Source of the DNA: Megalopta genalis
Taxonomy: Eukaryota > Arthropoda > Insecta > Hymenoptera > Halictidae
Reading direction: 5' to 3'
DNA: 64,000 bases
NCBI RefSeq assembly: GCF_051020955.1
Contig: NW_027476766.1
Span: 62,001-126,000, forward strand
Shown here piece after piece: positions 10,761 through 25,158 of the stretch; positions within the stretch are counted from its first letter, which is position 1; each line of letters begins with the position of its first letter. The notes beneath the pieces are model-generated. The model did no database searches. It was not told the DNA's origin and was given only the letters and a program-made list of their open reading frames with translations. The translations under genes were made by a program, and so were the position numbers.

Positions 10761-13440
10761 TTAGCTTGAAACACTTGGGATGTAAGTGATATAGCTTCAA
10801 ATGCGGACGAATCAAACGAGTTAGCTTCAAAATCCATGCGATACATATCATTTAACCTCAAATCGATACGAAGTAGAAGGCTTAGCTACAAATCCATGCG
10901 AAACAAATGATTTAGGTTCAGATACTTGCGATATAAGTGATATAGCTTCAAATGAAGGGGAAAAAACGAGTTAGCATCAAATCCATGCAAAACACATGAT
11001 TTAGCTTCAAATCAATGCGATGGAGAAGGTTTAGTTTCAAATTCAAGCGAAACACATGATTTAGCTTCAAATCAATGCGATGTAGAAGGTTTAGCTTCAA
11101 ATCCATGCGAAATAAATAATTTAGCTTCAAACACTTGGGATGTAAGTGATATAGCTTCAAATGCAGACGAATCAAACGAGTTAGCTTCAAATCCATGCGA
11201 AACATTTCATTTAGCTTCAAATCGATACGAAGTAGAAGGCTTAGCTACAAATCCATGCGAAACAAATGATTTAGGTTCAGATACTTGCGATATAAGTGAT
11301 ATAGCTTCAAATGCAGGGGAAAAAACGAGTTAGCATCAAATCCATGCAAAACACATGATTTAGCTTCAAATCAATGCGATGTAGAAGATTTAGATACAAA
11401 TTCATGCGAAACAAATGATTTAGCTTCAAACAATTGGGATATACGTGATATAGCTTCAAATGCTGACGAATCAAACGAGTTAGCTTCAAAATCCATGCGA
11501 TACATATCATTTAACTTCAAATCGATACGAAGTACAAGGCTTAGCTTCAAATACATGCGAAAAAAAATGATTTAGATTCAGATACTTGCGATATAAGTGA
11601 TATAGCTTCAAATGCCGTCGAAACTAACGAGTTAGCATCAAATCCATGCAAAACACATGATTTAGCTTCAAATCAATGCCTGTGCAGAAGTTTTAGCTTC
11701 AAATCCAAGCGAAACACATGATTTAGCTTCAAATCAATGCGATGTAGAAGGTTTAGCTTCAAATCCATGCGAAACAAATGATTTAGCTTCAAACACTTGC
11801 GATATAAGTGATATAGCTTCAAATGCAGGCGAAACTAACGAGTTAGCTTCAAATCCATGCGATGCAGAAGGTTTAGCTTCAAATCCAAGCGAAACACATG
11901 ATTTAGCTTCAAATTAATACGATGTAGAAGGTTTAGCTTCAAATCCAAGCAAAACAAATGATTTAGCTTCAAACAATTGGGATATAAGTGATATAGCTCC
12001 ATATGCAGGGGAAACAAACGAGCTACATCCAACTCCATGCGAAACACATGAATTAGCTTCATATCAATACGAAGTAGCAGGCTTAGCTTCACATCCATGC
12101 GAAACAAATGATTTAGGTTCAGATACTTGCGATATAAGTGATATAGATTCAAATGCAGGAGAAACAAACGTGATAGCCTCAAATACATGCGAAGCAAGTG
12201 ATTTAGCTGCAAATCAATGCGATGTAGAAGGTTTATCTTCAAATACATGCGAAATAAATGATTTAGCTTCAAACACTTGGGCTGTACGTGATATAGCTTC
12301 AAATGCAGACGAAACAAACGATTTCGCTTCATATCCAAGCGAAACACGTGATTTAGCTTCAAATCAATGCGATGTAGAAGGTTTAGATTCAAATCTATGC
12401 GAAACAAATGATTTAGCTTCAAACAATTGAGATATAAGTGATATAGCTTCAAATGCTGACGAATCAAACGAGTTAGCTTCATAATCCATGCGATACATAT
12501 CATTTAACTTCAAATCGATACGAAGTAGAAGGCTTAGCTTCAAATCCATGCGAAACAAATGATTTAGATTCAGATACTTGCGATATAAGTTTTATAGCTC
12601 CAAATGCCGTCGGAACTAACGAGTTAGCATCAAATCCATGCAAAACACATGATTTAGCTTCAAATCAATGCGATGTAAAAAGGTTTAGCTTCAAATCCAT
12701 GCGAAACAAATGATTTAGTTTCAGAAACTTTGCGATATAAGTGATATAGCTTCAAATGCAGACGAAGCAAACGAGTTAGCTTCAAATCCATGCGAAACAC
12801 ATGACTGAGCTTCAAACCAATGCGATGTAGAAGGCTTAGGTTCAAATCAATGCGATGTAGTAGGATTAGCTTCAAATCCATGCGAAATAAATGATTTAGC
12901 TTCAAACACTTGGGATGTAAGCGATATAGCTTTAAATGCAGACGAATCAAACGAGTTAGCTTCAAATCCATGCGATACATTTCATTTATCTTCAAATTGA
13001 TACGAAGTAGAAGGCTTAGCTTCAAATCCATGCGAAACCAATGATTTAGCTTCAGATACTTGCGATATAAGTGATATAGCATCAAATGCAGACGAAACAA
13101 ACGAGTTAGCTTCATATGCAAGAGAATCACACGATTTAGCTTCAAATAAATGCGATTTAGAAGTTTTAGCTTCAAATCCATGGGTAACAAATGATTTAGC
13201 TTCAGATACTTGCGATATAAGTGATATAGCATCAAATGCGGGCGAAACGAACGAGTTAGCTTCAAATCCATGCTAAGGAAATGATTTAGCTGAAAATCAA
13301 TGCGATGTAGAAGGTTTAGATTCAAATCCATGCGAAACAAATGATTTAGCATCAGATGCTATCGATATAAGTGATATAGCTTCAAATTCAGACGAAACAA
13401 ACGAGTTAGCTTCAAATTCAAGCGAAAAACATGATTCCGC
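10761..13440. repeat. S-flavour block
   Basis: S-type monomers with repeated TTCAAAATCC (+1 A) variants near 10,830, 11,489 and 12,480, and poly-A length changes near 10,960, 11,320 and 11,555. It contains the landmark GCCTCAAATACATGCGAAGC at 12,176, shared with 2,380 and 42,457. No gene is seen. Confidence 0.7.
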
Positions 13441-13740
13441 TTCTAATCAATGCGAAGTAGAAGGCTTACCTTCAAATCCATACGATCAAATGATTTAGCT
13501 TCAAATACTTGTGATATACATGATTTAGCTTCAACTGCATGCGAACCAAACGAGATAGCTTCAAATCCAAGCCAAAAACATGATATAGCTTCAAATCAGT
13601 GGGAAGTAGAAGGCTTATCTTCGAATCCATGCGAAACAAATAGTTCAGCTTCAAATACTTTTGATATACATGATTTAGCTTCAACTGCATGTGAAACAAA
13701 CGAGTTAGCTTCAAATCCATGCGAAACAAATGATTTAGCT
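13441..13740. repeat. H-flavour block 6 (short)
   Basis: About ten H-type monomers, starting with a TACGATCAAATG 1-bp deletion variant like those at 175 and 3,913 and including CAAGCCAAAAACATG. It resembles a decayed copy of blocks 1 and 2. Confidence 0.7.
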
Positions 13741-14900
13741 TCAAACAATTGAGATATAACTGATATAGCTTTAAATGCAGCCGAAGCAAACCAGTTAGCT
13801 TCAAATACAAGCAAATCACATGATTTAGCTTCAAATCAATGCGATGTAGAAGGTTTAGATTCAAATCTATGCGAAACAAATGATTTAGCTTCAAACAATT
13901 GAGATATAAGTGATATAGCTTCAAATGCTGACGAATCAAACGAGTTAGCTTCAAAATCCATGCGATACATATCATTTAACTTCAAATCGATACGAAGTAG
14001 AAGGCTTAGCTTCAAATCCAAGCGAAACAAATGATTTAGATTCAGATACTTGCGATATAAGTTTTATAGCTCCAAATGCCGTCGAAACTAACGAGTTAGC
14101 TTCAAATCCATGCAAAACACATGATTTAGCTTCCAATCAATGCGATGTAAAAAGGTTTAGCTTCACATACATGCGAACCAAATGGCTTAGGTTCAGATAC
14201 TTGCGATATAAGTGATATAGCTTCAAATGCAGACGAAACAAACGAGTTGGCTTCACATCCAAGCGAAACACATGATCTAGCTCCAAGTCAGTGCGAAGTA
14301 GAAGGCTTAGCTTCAAATCCATGCGAAACAAATGATTTAGCTTCAGATACTTTGCGATATAAGTGATATAGCTTCAAATGCAGACGAAGCAAACGAGTTA
14401 GCTTCAAATCCATGCGAAACACATGATTTAGCTGCAAATCCATGCGATGTAGAAGATTTAGCTTCAAATCCATGCAAAACAAATTATTTAGCATCAGATA
14501 CTTGCGATATAAGTGATATAGCTTCAAATGCAGGGGAAAAAACGAGTTAGCATCAAATCCATGCAAAACACATGATTTAGCTACAAATCAATGCGATGCA
14601 GAAGGTTTAGCTTCAAATCCAAGCGAACCACATGATTTAGCTTCAAATTAATACGATGTAGAAGGTTTAGCTTCAAATCCATGCGAAACAAATGATTTTG
14701 CTTCAAACACTTGGGATATAAGTGATATAGCTTCAAATGCAGACGAAACAAACGAGTTAACTTCAAATCCATGCAAAACACATGATTTTTCTTCTAATAC
14801 TTGCGATATAAGTGATGTAGCGACAAATGCAGACGAAACAAACGAGCTACCTTCAACTCCATGCGAAACATATGACTGAGCTTCAAACCAATGCGATGTA
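13741..14900. repeat. S-flavour block leading into the superblock array
   Basis: S-type monomers with 1-bp gains near 13,955, 14,148 and 14,352. About 13,820-14,080 matches 12,360-12,590 closely, including TTGAGATATAAGTG and TTTTATAGCTCC. No gene is seen. Confidence 0.7.
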
Positions 14901-17900
14901 GAAGGTGTAGCTTCAAATTAATGCGATGTAGAAGGTTTTCTTTCAAATCCATGCGAAACAAATGATTTTGCTTCAAACACTTGGGATATAAGTGATGTAG
15001 CTTCAAATGCAGATGGAACAAACGAGTTAGCTTCAAAATCCATGTGAAACACATCATTTAGCTTTAAATCGATGCGAAGTAGAAGGCTTAGCTTCAAATC
15101 CATGCGAAACAAATGATTTAGCTTCAGATACTTGCGATATAAGTGATATAGCTTCAAATGCAGACGAAACAAACGAGTTAGCTTCAGATACTTGCGATAT
15201 AAGTGATATAGCTTCAAATGCAGACGAAACAAACGAGTTAGCTTCAAATCCATGCTAAACACATGATTTTTCTTCAAATACTTGCGATATAAGTGATGTA
15301 GCGACAAATGCAGACGAAACAAACGAGCTACCTTCAACTCCATGCGAAACATATGACTGAGCTTCAAACCAATGCGATGTAGAAGGTGTAGCTTCAAATC
15401 AGTACGATGTAGAAGGTTTAGCTTCAAATCCATGCGAAACAAATGATTTAGCATCACATACTTGCGATATCAGTGATATAGCTTCAAATGCAGCCGAAAC
15501 AAACGAGTTAGCTTAATATCCAAGCGAAACACATGATTTAGCTTCAAAATCAATGCGACGTAGTAGGATTAGCTTCAAATCCATGCGAAACGAATGATTT
15601 AGCTTCAAACACATGGAGTATATGTGATGTAGCTTTCAAATGCAGACGAAACAAACAAGTGCGATAAAAGTGATATAGATTCAAATGCACGAGGAACCAA
15701 ACGAGTTAGCTTCAAAATGCATGCGAAACACTTGATTTAGCTTCAAATCAATGCGATGTAGAAGGTTTTCTTTCAAGTCCATGCGAAACAAATGATTTTG
15801 CTTCAAACACTTGGGATATAAGTGATATAGCTTCAAATGCAGATGGAACAAACGAGTTAGCTTCAAAATCCATGTGAAACACATCATTTAGCTTTAAATC
15901 GATGCGAAGTAGAAGGCTTAGCTTCAAATCCATGCGAAACAAATGATTTAGCTTCAGATACTTGCGATATAAGTGATATAGCTTCAAATGCAGACGAAAC
16001 AAACGAGTTAACTTCAAATCCATGCAAAACACATGATTTTTCTTCTAATACTTGCGATATAAGTGATGTAGCGACAAATGCAGACGAAACAAACGAGCTA
16101 CCTTCAACTCCATGCGAAACATATGACTGAGCTTCAAACCAATGCGATGTAGAAGGTGTAGCTTCAAATTAATGCGATGTGAAGGTTTTGCTTCAAATCC
16201 ATGCGAAACCAATGTTTTAGCTTCAGATACTTGCGATGTAAGTGATATAGCTTCAAATTCAGACGAAACGAACGAATTAGCTTCAAAATCTATGCGATAC
16301 ATATCATTTAACTTCAAATCGATACGAAGTAGAAGGCTTAGCTTCAAATCCATGAGAAACAAATGATTTAGCATCAGATACATGCGATACATGTGATATA
16401 GCTTCAAATGCAGAGCAAACAAACGAGTTAGCTTAATTTCCATGCAAAACACATGATTAAGCTTCAAATCAATGCTATGTGGAAGGTTTAGCTTCAAATC
16501 CATGCGACACAAATGATTTAGCTTCAGATACTTTCTATGTAAGAGATATAGCTTCAAATGCACACGATACAAACGAGTTAGCTTCAAATCAATGCGAAAC
16601 ACATGATTTACCTTTAAATCAATTCGATGTAGAAGGTTAAGCTTCAAATCCATGCGAAGCAAATGATTGAGCTTCAAACACTTGGGATATAGGTGATATA
16701 GCTTCAACTGCATGCGAAACAAACGAGTTAGCTTCAAATCCATGCAAAACACATGATTAAGCTTCAAATCAATGTTATGTGGAATATAGCTTCATATCCA
16801 TGCGACACAAATGATTTAGCTTCAGATACTTGCGATATAAGTGATATAGTTTCAAATGTAGACGAAACAAACGAGTTAGCTTCATATCCAAGTGAAACAC
16901 ATGATTCAGCTTCAAATCAATGCGATGTAGGAGGTTTATCTACAAATCCATGCGAAACATATGATATAGGGGCAGATACTTGCGATATAAGGGATATAGC
17001 TTCAAATGCAGGGGAAACAATCGAGTTAGCTTCAAATCCATGCAAAACACATGATTCAGCTTCAAATCAGTACGATGTAGAAGGTTTAGCTTCAAATCCA
17101 TGCGAAACAAATGATTTTGCTTCAAACACTTGGGATATAAGTGATATAGCTTCAAATGCAGATGGAACAAACGAGTTAGCTTCAAAATCCATGTGAAACA
17201 CATCATTTAGCTTTAAATCGATGCGAAGTAGAAGGCTTAGCTTCAAATCCATGCGAAACAAATGATTTAGCTTCAGATACTTGCGATACAAGTGATATAG
17301 CTTCAAATGCAGACGAAACAAACGAGTTAACTTCAAATCCATGCAAAACACATGAGTTTTCTTGTAATACTTGCGATATAAGTGATGTAGCGACAAATGC
17401 AGACGAAACAATCGAGCTACCTTCAACTCCATGCGAAACATGTGACTGAGCTTCAAACCAATGCGATGTAGAAGGTGTAGCTTCAAATCCATGCGAAACC
17501 AATGATTAAGCTTCAGATACTTGCGATGTAAGTGATATAGCTTCAAATTCAGACGAAACGAACGAGTTAGCTTCAAAACCAAGAGAATCGCATGATTTAG
17601 CTTCAAATCAATGAGACTTATTAGGTTCAGCTTCAAATGCATTCGAAACAAATGATTTAGCTTCAAACACTTGGGATATGAGTGATATAGCTTCAAATGC
17701 AGACGAAACAAATGAGTTAGCTTCAAAATCCATGTGAAACACATCATTTAGCTTTAAATCGATGCGACGTAGAAGGCTTAGCTTCAAATCCATGCGACAC
17801 AAATGATTTAGCTTCAGATACTTGCGATATAAGTGATATAGCTTCAAGTGCAGACGAATCAAACGAGTTAGCTTCAAATTCAAGCGAAGCACATAATTTA

Positions 17901-18125
17901 TCTTCAAATTCATGCGAAACACATGGTTTAGCTTCATATTCTTGCGAAACAAATGGTTTAGCTTCAGATACTTGTGATAAACATGATTTAGCTTCAACTG
18001 CATGTGAAACAAACGTGTTAGCATCAAATCCAAGCGAATCAAATGACTTAGTTTCAAATCAATGCGAAGTTGAAGGCTTAGCTTCAAATCCATGCGAAAT
18101 AAATGAGTTACCTTCAAATACTTGC
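14901..18125. repeat. Left arm of the superblock array
   Basis: Sequences that recur downstream start here. They include GGTTTTCTTTC (about 14,933 and 15,769), the scar ACAAGTGCGATAAAAG (15,655), and GTTATGTGGAATATAG (16,774). Lines 15,121-15,180 and 15,181-15,240 are an exact 60-bp tandem duplicate; the same doublet recurs at about 22,576-22,695. Confidence 0.85.
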
Positions 18126-21100
18126 GATATATATATGAAACAGCTTCAAATGCAGGCGAAACAAACGCGTTAAATTGAAATCTATGGAAATACATGATTT
18201 AACTTCACATCAAAGCGGAGTAGAATGTTTAGCTCCAAATCCATGCGAAACGAATGACTTACCTTCAAATACTTTCGGTATAAATGAAACAGCATCAAAT
18301 GCAGGAGAAACAAACGAGTTACCTCCAATTCCATGCAAAACACGTGATCAAACTTCAAATCAATGCGAACTAGATATCTCAGCTTCAAATGCATGCGAAA
18401 CAAATGATTTAGCTTCAGATACATGCGATATAAGTGATATAGCTTCAAATGCAGACGAATCAAACGAGTTAGCTTCAAAATCTATCGGATACACGCGAAT
18501 TAGCTTGAAATCAATGCGGAGTAGAAGTCTGAGCTTCAAATCCAGGCGAAACAAATGATTTAGGTTCAGATAATTGCGATATAAGTGATATAGTTGCAAA
18601 TGCAGGAGGAACAAACTAGTTAGCTCCAAATCCATGCGACACAAATGATTTAGCTTCAAATCAATGCGATGTAGAAGGATTAGCTTCAAATCCATGCGAA
18701 ACAAATGATTTAGCTTCAAGTCAATGCGATGTAGAAGGTTTAGCTTCAAATCCATGCGAAACAAATGATTTTGCTTCAAACACTTGGGATATAAGTGATA
18801 TAGCTTGAAATGCAGACGGAACAAACGAGTTAGCTTCAAAATCCATGTGAAACATATCATTTAGCTTTAAATCGATGCGAAGTAGAAGGCTTAGCTTCAA
18901 ATCCATGCGAAACAAATGATTTAGCTTCAGATACTTGCGATATAAGTGATATAGCTTCAAATGCAGACGAACCAAACGAGTTAACTTCAAATCCATGCAA
19001 AACACATGATTTTTCTTCTAATACTTGCGATATAAGTGATGTAGCGACAAATGCAGACGAAACAAACGAGCTACCTTCAACTCCATGCGAAACATATGAC
19101 TGAGCTTCAAACCAATGCGATGTAGAAGGTGTAGCTTCAAATTAATGCGATGTGAAGGTTTTGCTTCAAATCCATGCGAAACCAATGTTTTAGCTTCAGA
19201 TACTTGCGATGTAAGTGATATAGCTTCAAATTCAGACGAAACGAACGAGTTAGCTTCAAAATCTATGCGATACATATCATTTAACTTCAAATCGATACGA
19301 AGTAGAAGGCTTAGCTTCAAATCCATGAGAAACAAATGATTTAGCATCAGATACATGCGATACATGTGATATAGCTTCAAATGCAGAGCAAACAAACGAG
19401 TTAGCTTAATTTCCATGCAAAACACATGATTAAGCTTCAAATCAATGCTATGTGGAAGGTTTAGCTTCAAATCCATGCGACACAAATGATTTAGCTTCAG
19501 ATACTTTCTATGTAAGTGATATAGCTTCAAATGCACACGATACAAACGAGTTAGCTTCAAATCAATGCGAAACACATGATTTACCTTCAAATCAATTCGA
19601 TGTAGAAGGTTAAGCTTCAAATCCATGCGAAGCAAATGATTGAGCTTCAACCACTTGGGATATAGGTGATATAGCTTCAACTGCATGCGAAACAAACGAG
19701 TTAGCTTCAAATCCATGCAAAACACGTGATTAAGCTTCAAATCAATGTTATGTGGAATATAGCTTCATATCCATGCGACACAAATGATTTAGCTTCAGAT
19801 ACTTGCGATATAAGTGATATAGCTTCAAATGTAGACGAAACAAACGAGTTAGCTTCATATCCAAGTGAAACACATGATTCAGCTTCAAATCAATGCGATG
19901 TAGGAGGTTTATCTACAAATCCATGCGAAACATATGATATAGGGGCAGATACTTGCGATATAAGGGATATAGCTTCAAATGCAGGGGAAACAATCGAGTT
20001 AGCTTCAAATCCATGCAAAACACATGATTTAGCTTCAAATCAGTACGATGTAGAAGGTTTAGCTTCAAATCCATGCGAAACAAATGATTTAGCATCACAT
20101 ACTTGCGATATCAGTGATATAGCTTCAAATGCAGCCGAAACAAACGAGTTAGCTTAATATCCAAGCGAAACACATGATTTAGCTTCAAAATCAATGCGAC
20201 GTAGTAGGATTAGCTTCAAATCCATGCGAAACGAATGATTTAGCTTCAAACACATGGAGTATATGTGATGTAGCTTTCAAATGCAGACGAAACAAACAAG
20301 TGCGATAAAAGTGATATAGATTCAAATGCACGAGGAACCAAACGAGTTAGCTTCAAAATGCATGCGAAACACTTGATTTAGCTTCAAATCAATGCGATGT
20401 AGAAGGTTTTCTTTCAAATCCATGCGAAACAAATGATTTTGCTTCAAACACTTGGGATATAAGTGATATAGCTTCAAATGCAGATGGAACAAACGAGTTA
20501 GCTTCAAAATCCATGTGAAACACATCATTTAGCTTTAAATCGATGCGAAGTAGAAGGCTTAGCTTCAAATCCATGCGAAACAAATGATTTAGCTTCAGAT
20601 ACTTGCGATACAAGTGATATAGCTTCAAATGCAGACGAAACAAACGAGTTAACTTCAAATCCATGCAAAACACATGAGTTTTCTTGTAATACTTGCGATA
20701 TAAGTGATGTAGCGACAAATGCAGACGAAACAATCGAGCTACCTTCAACTCCATGCGAAACATGTGACTGAGCTTCAAACCAATGCGATGTAGAAGGATT
20801 AGCTTCAAATCCATGCGAAACAAATGATTTAGCTTCAAATCAATGCGATGTAGAAGGTTTAGCTTCAAATCCATGCGAAACAAATGATTTTGCTTCAAAC
20901 ACTTGGGATATAAGTGATATAGCTTGAAATGCAGACGGAACAAACGAGTTAGCTTCAAAATCCATGTGAAACATATCATTTAGCTTTAAATCGATGCGAC
21001 GTAGAAGGCTTAGCTTCAAATCCATGCGACACAAATGATTTAGCTTCAGATACTTGCGATATAAGTGATATAGCTTCAAGTGCAGACGAATCAAACGAGT

Positions 21101-21357
21101 TAGCTTCAAATTCAAGCGAAGGACATAATTTATCTTCAAATTCATGCGAAACACATGGTTTAGCTTCATATTCTTGCGAAACAAATGGTTTAGCTTCAGA
21201 TACTTGTGATAAACATGATTTAGCTTCAACTGCATGTGAAACAAACGTGTTAGCATCAAATCCAAGCGAATCAAATGACTTAGTTTCAAATCAATGCGAA
21301 GTTGAAGGCTTAGCTTCAAATCCATGCGAAATAAATGAGTTACCTTCAAATACTTGC
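18126..21357. repeat. Superblock 1 (3,232 bp)
   Basis: Defined from one GATATATATATGAAACAG landmark to the next. It is a long form: it contains TATCGGATACACG at 18,483, GTTATGTGGAATATAG at 19,747 and the scar ACAAGTGCGATAAAAG at 20,296. The part 19,018-19,740 is nearly identical to 16,045-16,767 (offset 2,973). Confidence 0.9.
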
Positions 21358-24300
21358 GATATATATATGAAACAGCTTCAAATGCAGGCGAAACAAACGC
21401 GTTAAATTGAAATCTATGGAAATACATGATTTAACTTCACATCAAAGCGGAGTAGAATGTTTAGCTCCAAATCCATGCGAAACGAATGACTTACCTTCAA
21501 ATACTTTCGGTATAAATGAAACAGCATCAAATGCAGGAGAAACAAACGAGTTACCTCCAATTCCATGCAAAACACGTGATCAAACTTCAAATCAATGCGA
21601 ACTAGATATCTCAGCTTCAAATGCATGCGAAACAAATGATTTAGCTTCAGATACATGCGTTATAAGTGATATAGCTTCAAATGCAGACGAATCAAACGAG
21701 TTAGCTTCAAAATCTATCGGATACACGTGAATTAGCTTGAAATCAATGCGGAGTAGAAGTCTGAGCTTCAAATCCAGGCGAAACAAATGATTTAGGTTCA
21801 GATAATTGCGATATAAGTGATATAGTTGCAAATGCAGGAGGAACAAACTAGTTAGCTCCAAATCCATGCGACACAAATGATTTAGCTTCAAATCAATGCG
21901 ATGTAGAAGGATTAGCTTCAAATCCATGCGAAACAAATGATTTAGCTTCAAATCAATGCGATGTAGAAGGTTTAGCTTCAAATCCATGCGAAACAAATGA
22001 TTTTGCTTCAAACACTTGGGATATAAGTGATATAGCTTGAAATGCATACGGAACAAACGAGTTAGCTTCAAAATCCATGTGAAACATATCATTTAGCTTT
22101 AAATCGATGCGAAGTAGAAGGCTTAGCTTCAAATCCATGCGAAACAAATGATTTAGCTTCAGATACTTGCGATATAAGTGATATAGCTTCAAATGCAGAC
22201 GAAACAAACGAGTTAACTTCAAATCCATGCAAAACACATGATTTTTCTTCTAATACTTGCGATATAAGTGATGTAGCGACAAATGCAGACGAAACAAACG
22301 AGCTACCTCCAACTCCATGCGAAACATATGACTGAGCTTCAAACCAATGCTATGTAGAAGGTGTAGCTTCAAATTAATGCGATGTGAAGGTTTTGCTTCA
22401 AATCCATGCGAATCCAATGTTTTAGCTTCAGATACTTGCGATGTAAGTGATATAGCTTCAAATTCAGACGAAACGAACGAGTTAGCTTCAAAACCAAGAG
22501 AATCACATGATTTAGCTTCAAATCAATGCGACTTATTAGGTTCAGCTTCAAATGCATGCGAAACAAATGATTTAGCTTCAGATACTTGCGATATAAGTGA
22601 TATAGCTTCAAATGCAGACGAAACAAACGAGTTAGCTTCAGATACTTGCGATATAAGTGATATAGCTTCAAATGCAGACGAAACAAACGAGTTAGCTTCA
22701 AATCCATGCTAAACACATGATTTTTCTTCAAATACTTGCGATATAAGTGATGTAGCGACAAATGCAGACGAAACAAACGAGCTACCTTCAACTCCATGCG
22801 AAACATATGACTGAGCTTCAAACCAATGCGATGTAGAAGGTGTAGCTTCAAATTAATGCGATGTGAAGGTTTAGCTTCAAATCCATGCGAAACCAATGAT
22901 TTAGCTTCAGATACTTGCGATGTAAGTGATATAGCTTCAAATTCAGACGAAACGAACGAGTTAGCTTCAAAAACCATGCGATACATATCATTTAACTTCA
23001 AATCGATACGAAGTAGAAGGCTTAGCTTCAAATCCATGAGAAACAAATGATTTAGCATCAGATACATGCGATACATGTGATATAGCTTCAAATGCAGAGC
23101 AAACAAACGAGTTAGCTTAATTTCCATGCAAAACACATGATTAAGCTTCAAATCAATGCTATGTGGAAGGTTTAGCTTCAAATCCATGCGACACAAATGA
23201 TTTAGCTTCAGATACTTTCTATGTAAGTGATATAGCTTCAAATGCACACGATACAAACGAGTTAGCATCAAATCAATGCGAAACACATGATTTAGCTTCA
23301 AATCGATTCGATGTAGAAGGTTAAGCTTCAAATCCATGCGAAGCAAATGATTGAGCTTCAAACACTTGGGATATAGGTGATATAGCTTCAACTGCATGCG
23401 AAACAAACGAGTTAGCTTCAAATCCATGCAAAACACATGATTAAGCTTCAAATCAATGTTATGTGGCATATAGTTTCATATCCATGCGACACAAATGATT
23501 TAGCTTCAGCTACTTGCGATATAAGTGATATAGCTTCAAATGTAGACGAAACAAACGAGTTAGCTTCATATACAAGAGAAACACATGATTCAGCTTCAAA
23601 TCAATGCGATGTAAGAGGTTTATCTACAAATCCATGCGAAACATATGATATAGGGGCAGATACTTGCGATATAAGGGATATAGCTTCAAATGCAGGGGAA
23701 ACAATCGAGTTAGCTTCAAATCCATGCAAAACACATGATTTAGCTTCAAATCAGTACGATGTAGAAGGTTTAGCTTCAAATCCATGCGAAACAAATGATT
23801 TAGCATCACATACTTGCGATATCAGTGATATAGCTTCAAATGCAGCCGAAACAAACGAGTTAACTTAATATCCAAGCGAAACACATGATTTAGCTTCAAA
23901 ATCAATGCGACGTAGTAGGATTAGCTTCAAATCCATGCGAAACGAATGATTTAGCTTCAAACACATGGAGTATATGTGATGTAGCTTTCAAATGCAGACG
24001 AAACAAACAAGTGCGATAAAAGTGATATAGATTCAAATGCACGAGGAACCAAACGAGTTAGCTTCAAAATGCATGCGAAACACTTGATTTAGCTTCAAAT
24101 CAATGCGATGTAGAAGGTTTTCTTTCAAATCCATGCGAAACAAATGATTTTGCTTCAAACACTTGGGATATAAGTGATATAGCTTCAAATGCAGATGGAA
24201 CAAACGAGTTAGCTTCAAAATCCATGTGAAACACATCATTTAGCTTTAAATCGATGCGAAGTAGAAGGCTTAGCTTCAAATCCATGCGAAACAAATGATT

Positions 24301-25158
24301 TAGCTTCAGATACTTGCGATACAAGTGATATAGCTTCAAATGCAGACGAAACAAACGAGTTAACTTCAAATCCATGCAAAACACATGAGTTTTCTTCTAA
24401 TACTTGCGATATAAGTGATGTAGCGACAAATGCAGACGAAACAATCGAGCTACCTTCAACTCCATGCGAAACATGTGACTGAGCTTCAAACCAATGCGAT
24501 GTAGAAGGTGTAGCTTCAAATCCATGCGAAACCAATGATTAAGCTTCAGATACTTGCGATGTAAGTGATATAGCTTCAAATTCAGACGAAACGAACGAGT
24601 TAGCTTCAAAACCAAGAGAATCGCATGATTTAGCTTCAAATCAATGAGACTTATTAGGTTCAGCTTCAAATGCATTCGAAACAAATGATTTAGCTTCAAA
24701 CACTTGGGATATGAGTGATATAGCTTCAAATGCAGACGAAACAAATGAGTTAGCTTCAAAATCCATGTGAAACACATCATTTAGCTTTAAATCGATGCGA
24801 CGTAGAAGGCTTAGCTTCAAATCCATACGACACAAATGATTTAGCTTCAGATACTTGCGATATAAGTGATATAGCTTCAAGTGCAGACGAATCAAACGAG
24901 TTAGCTTCAAATTCAAGCGAAGCACATAATTTATCTTCAAATTCATGCGAAACACATGGTTTAGCTTCATATTCTTGCGAAACAAATGGTTTAGCTTCAG
25001 ATACTTGTGATAAACATGATTTAGCTTCAACTGCATGTGAAACAAACGTGTTAGCATCAAATCCAAGCGAATCAAATGACTTAGTTTCAAATCAATGCGA
25101 AGTTGAAGGCTTAGCTTCAAATCCATGCGAAATAAATGAGTTACCTTCAAATACTTGC
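21358..25158. repeat. Superblock 2 (3,801 bp)
   Basis: The longest superblock. It has TATCGG at 21,715, the GTTATGTGG scar at 23,458 (with a GGCATATAG variant) and ACAAGTGCGATAAAAG at 24,007. It carries an additional segment around 22,340-22,990 that includes the duplicated 60-bp doublet. Confidence 0.9.
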
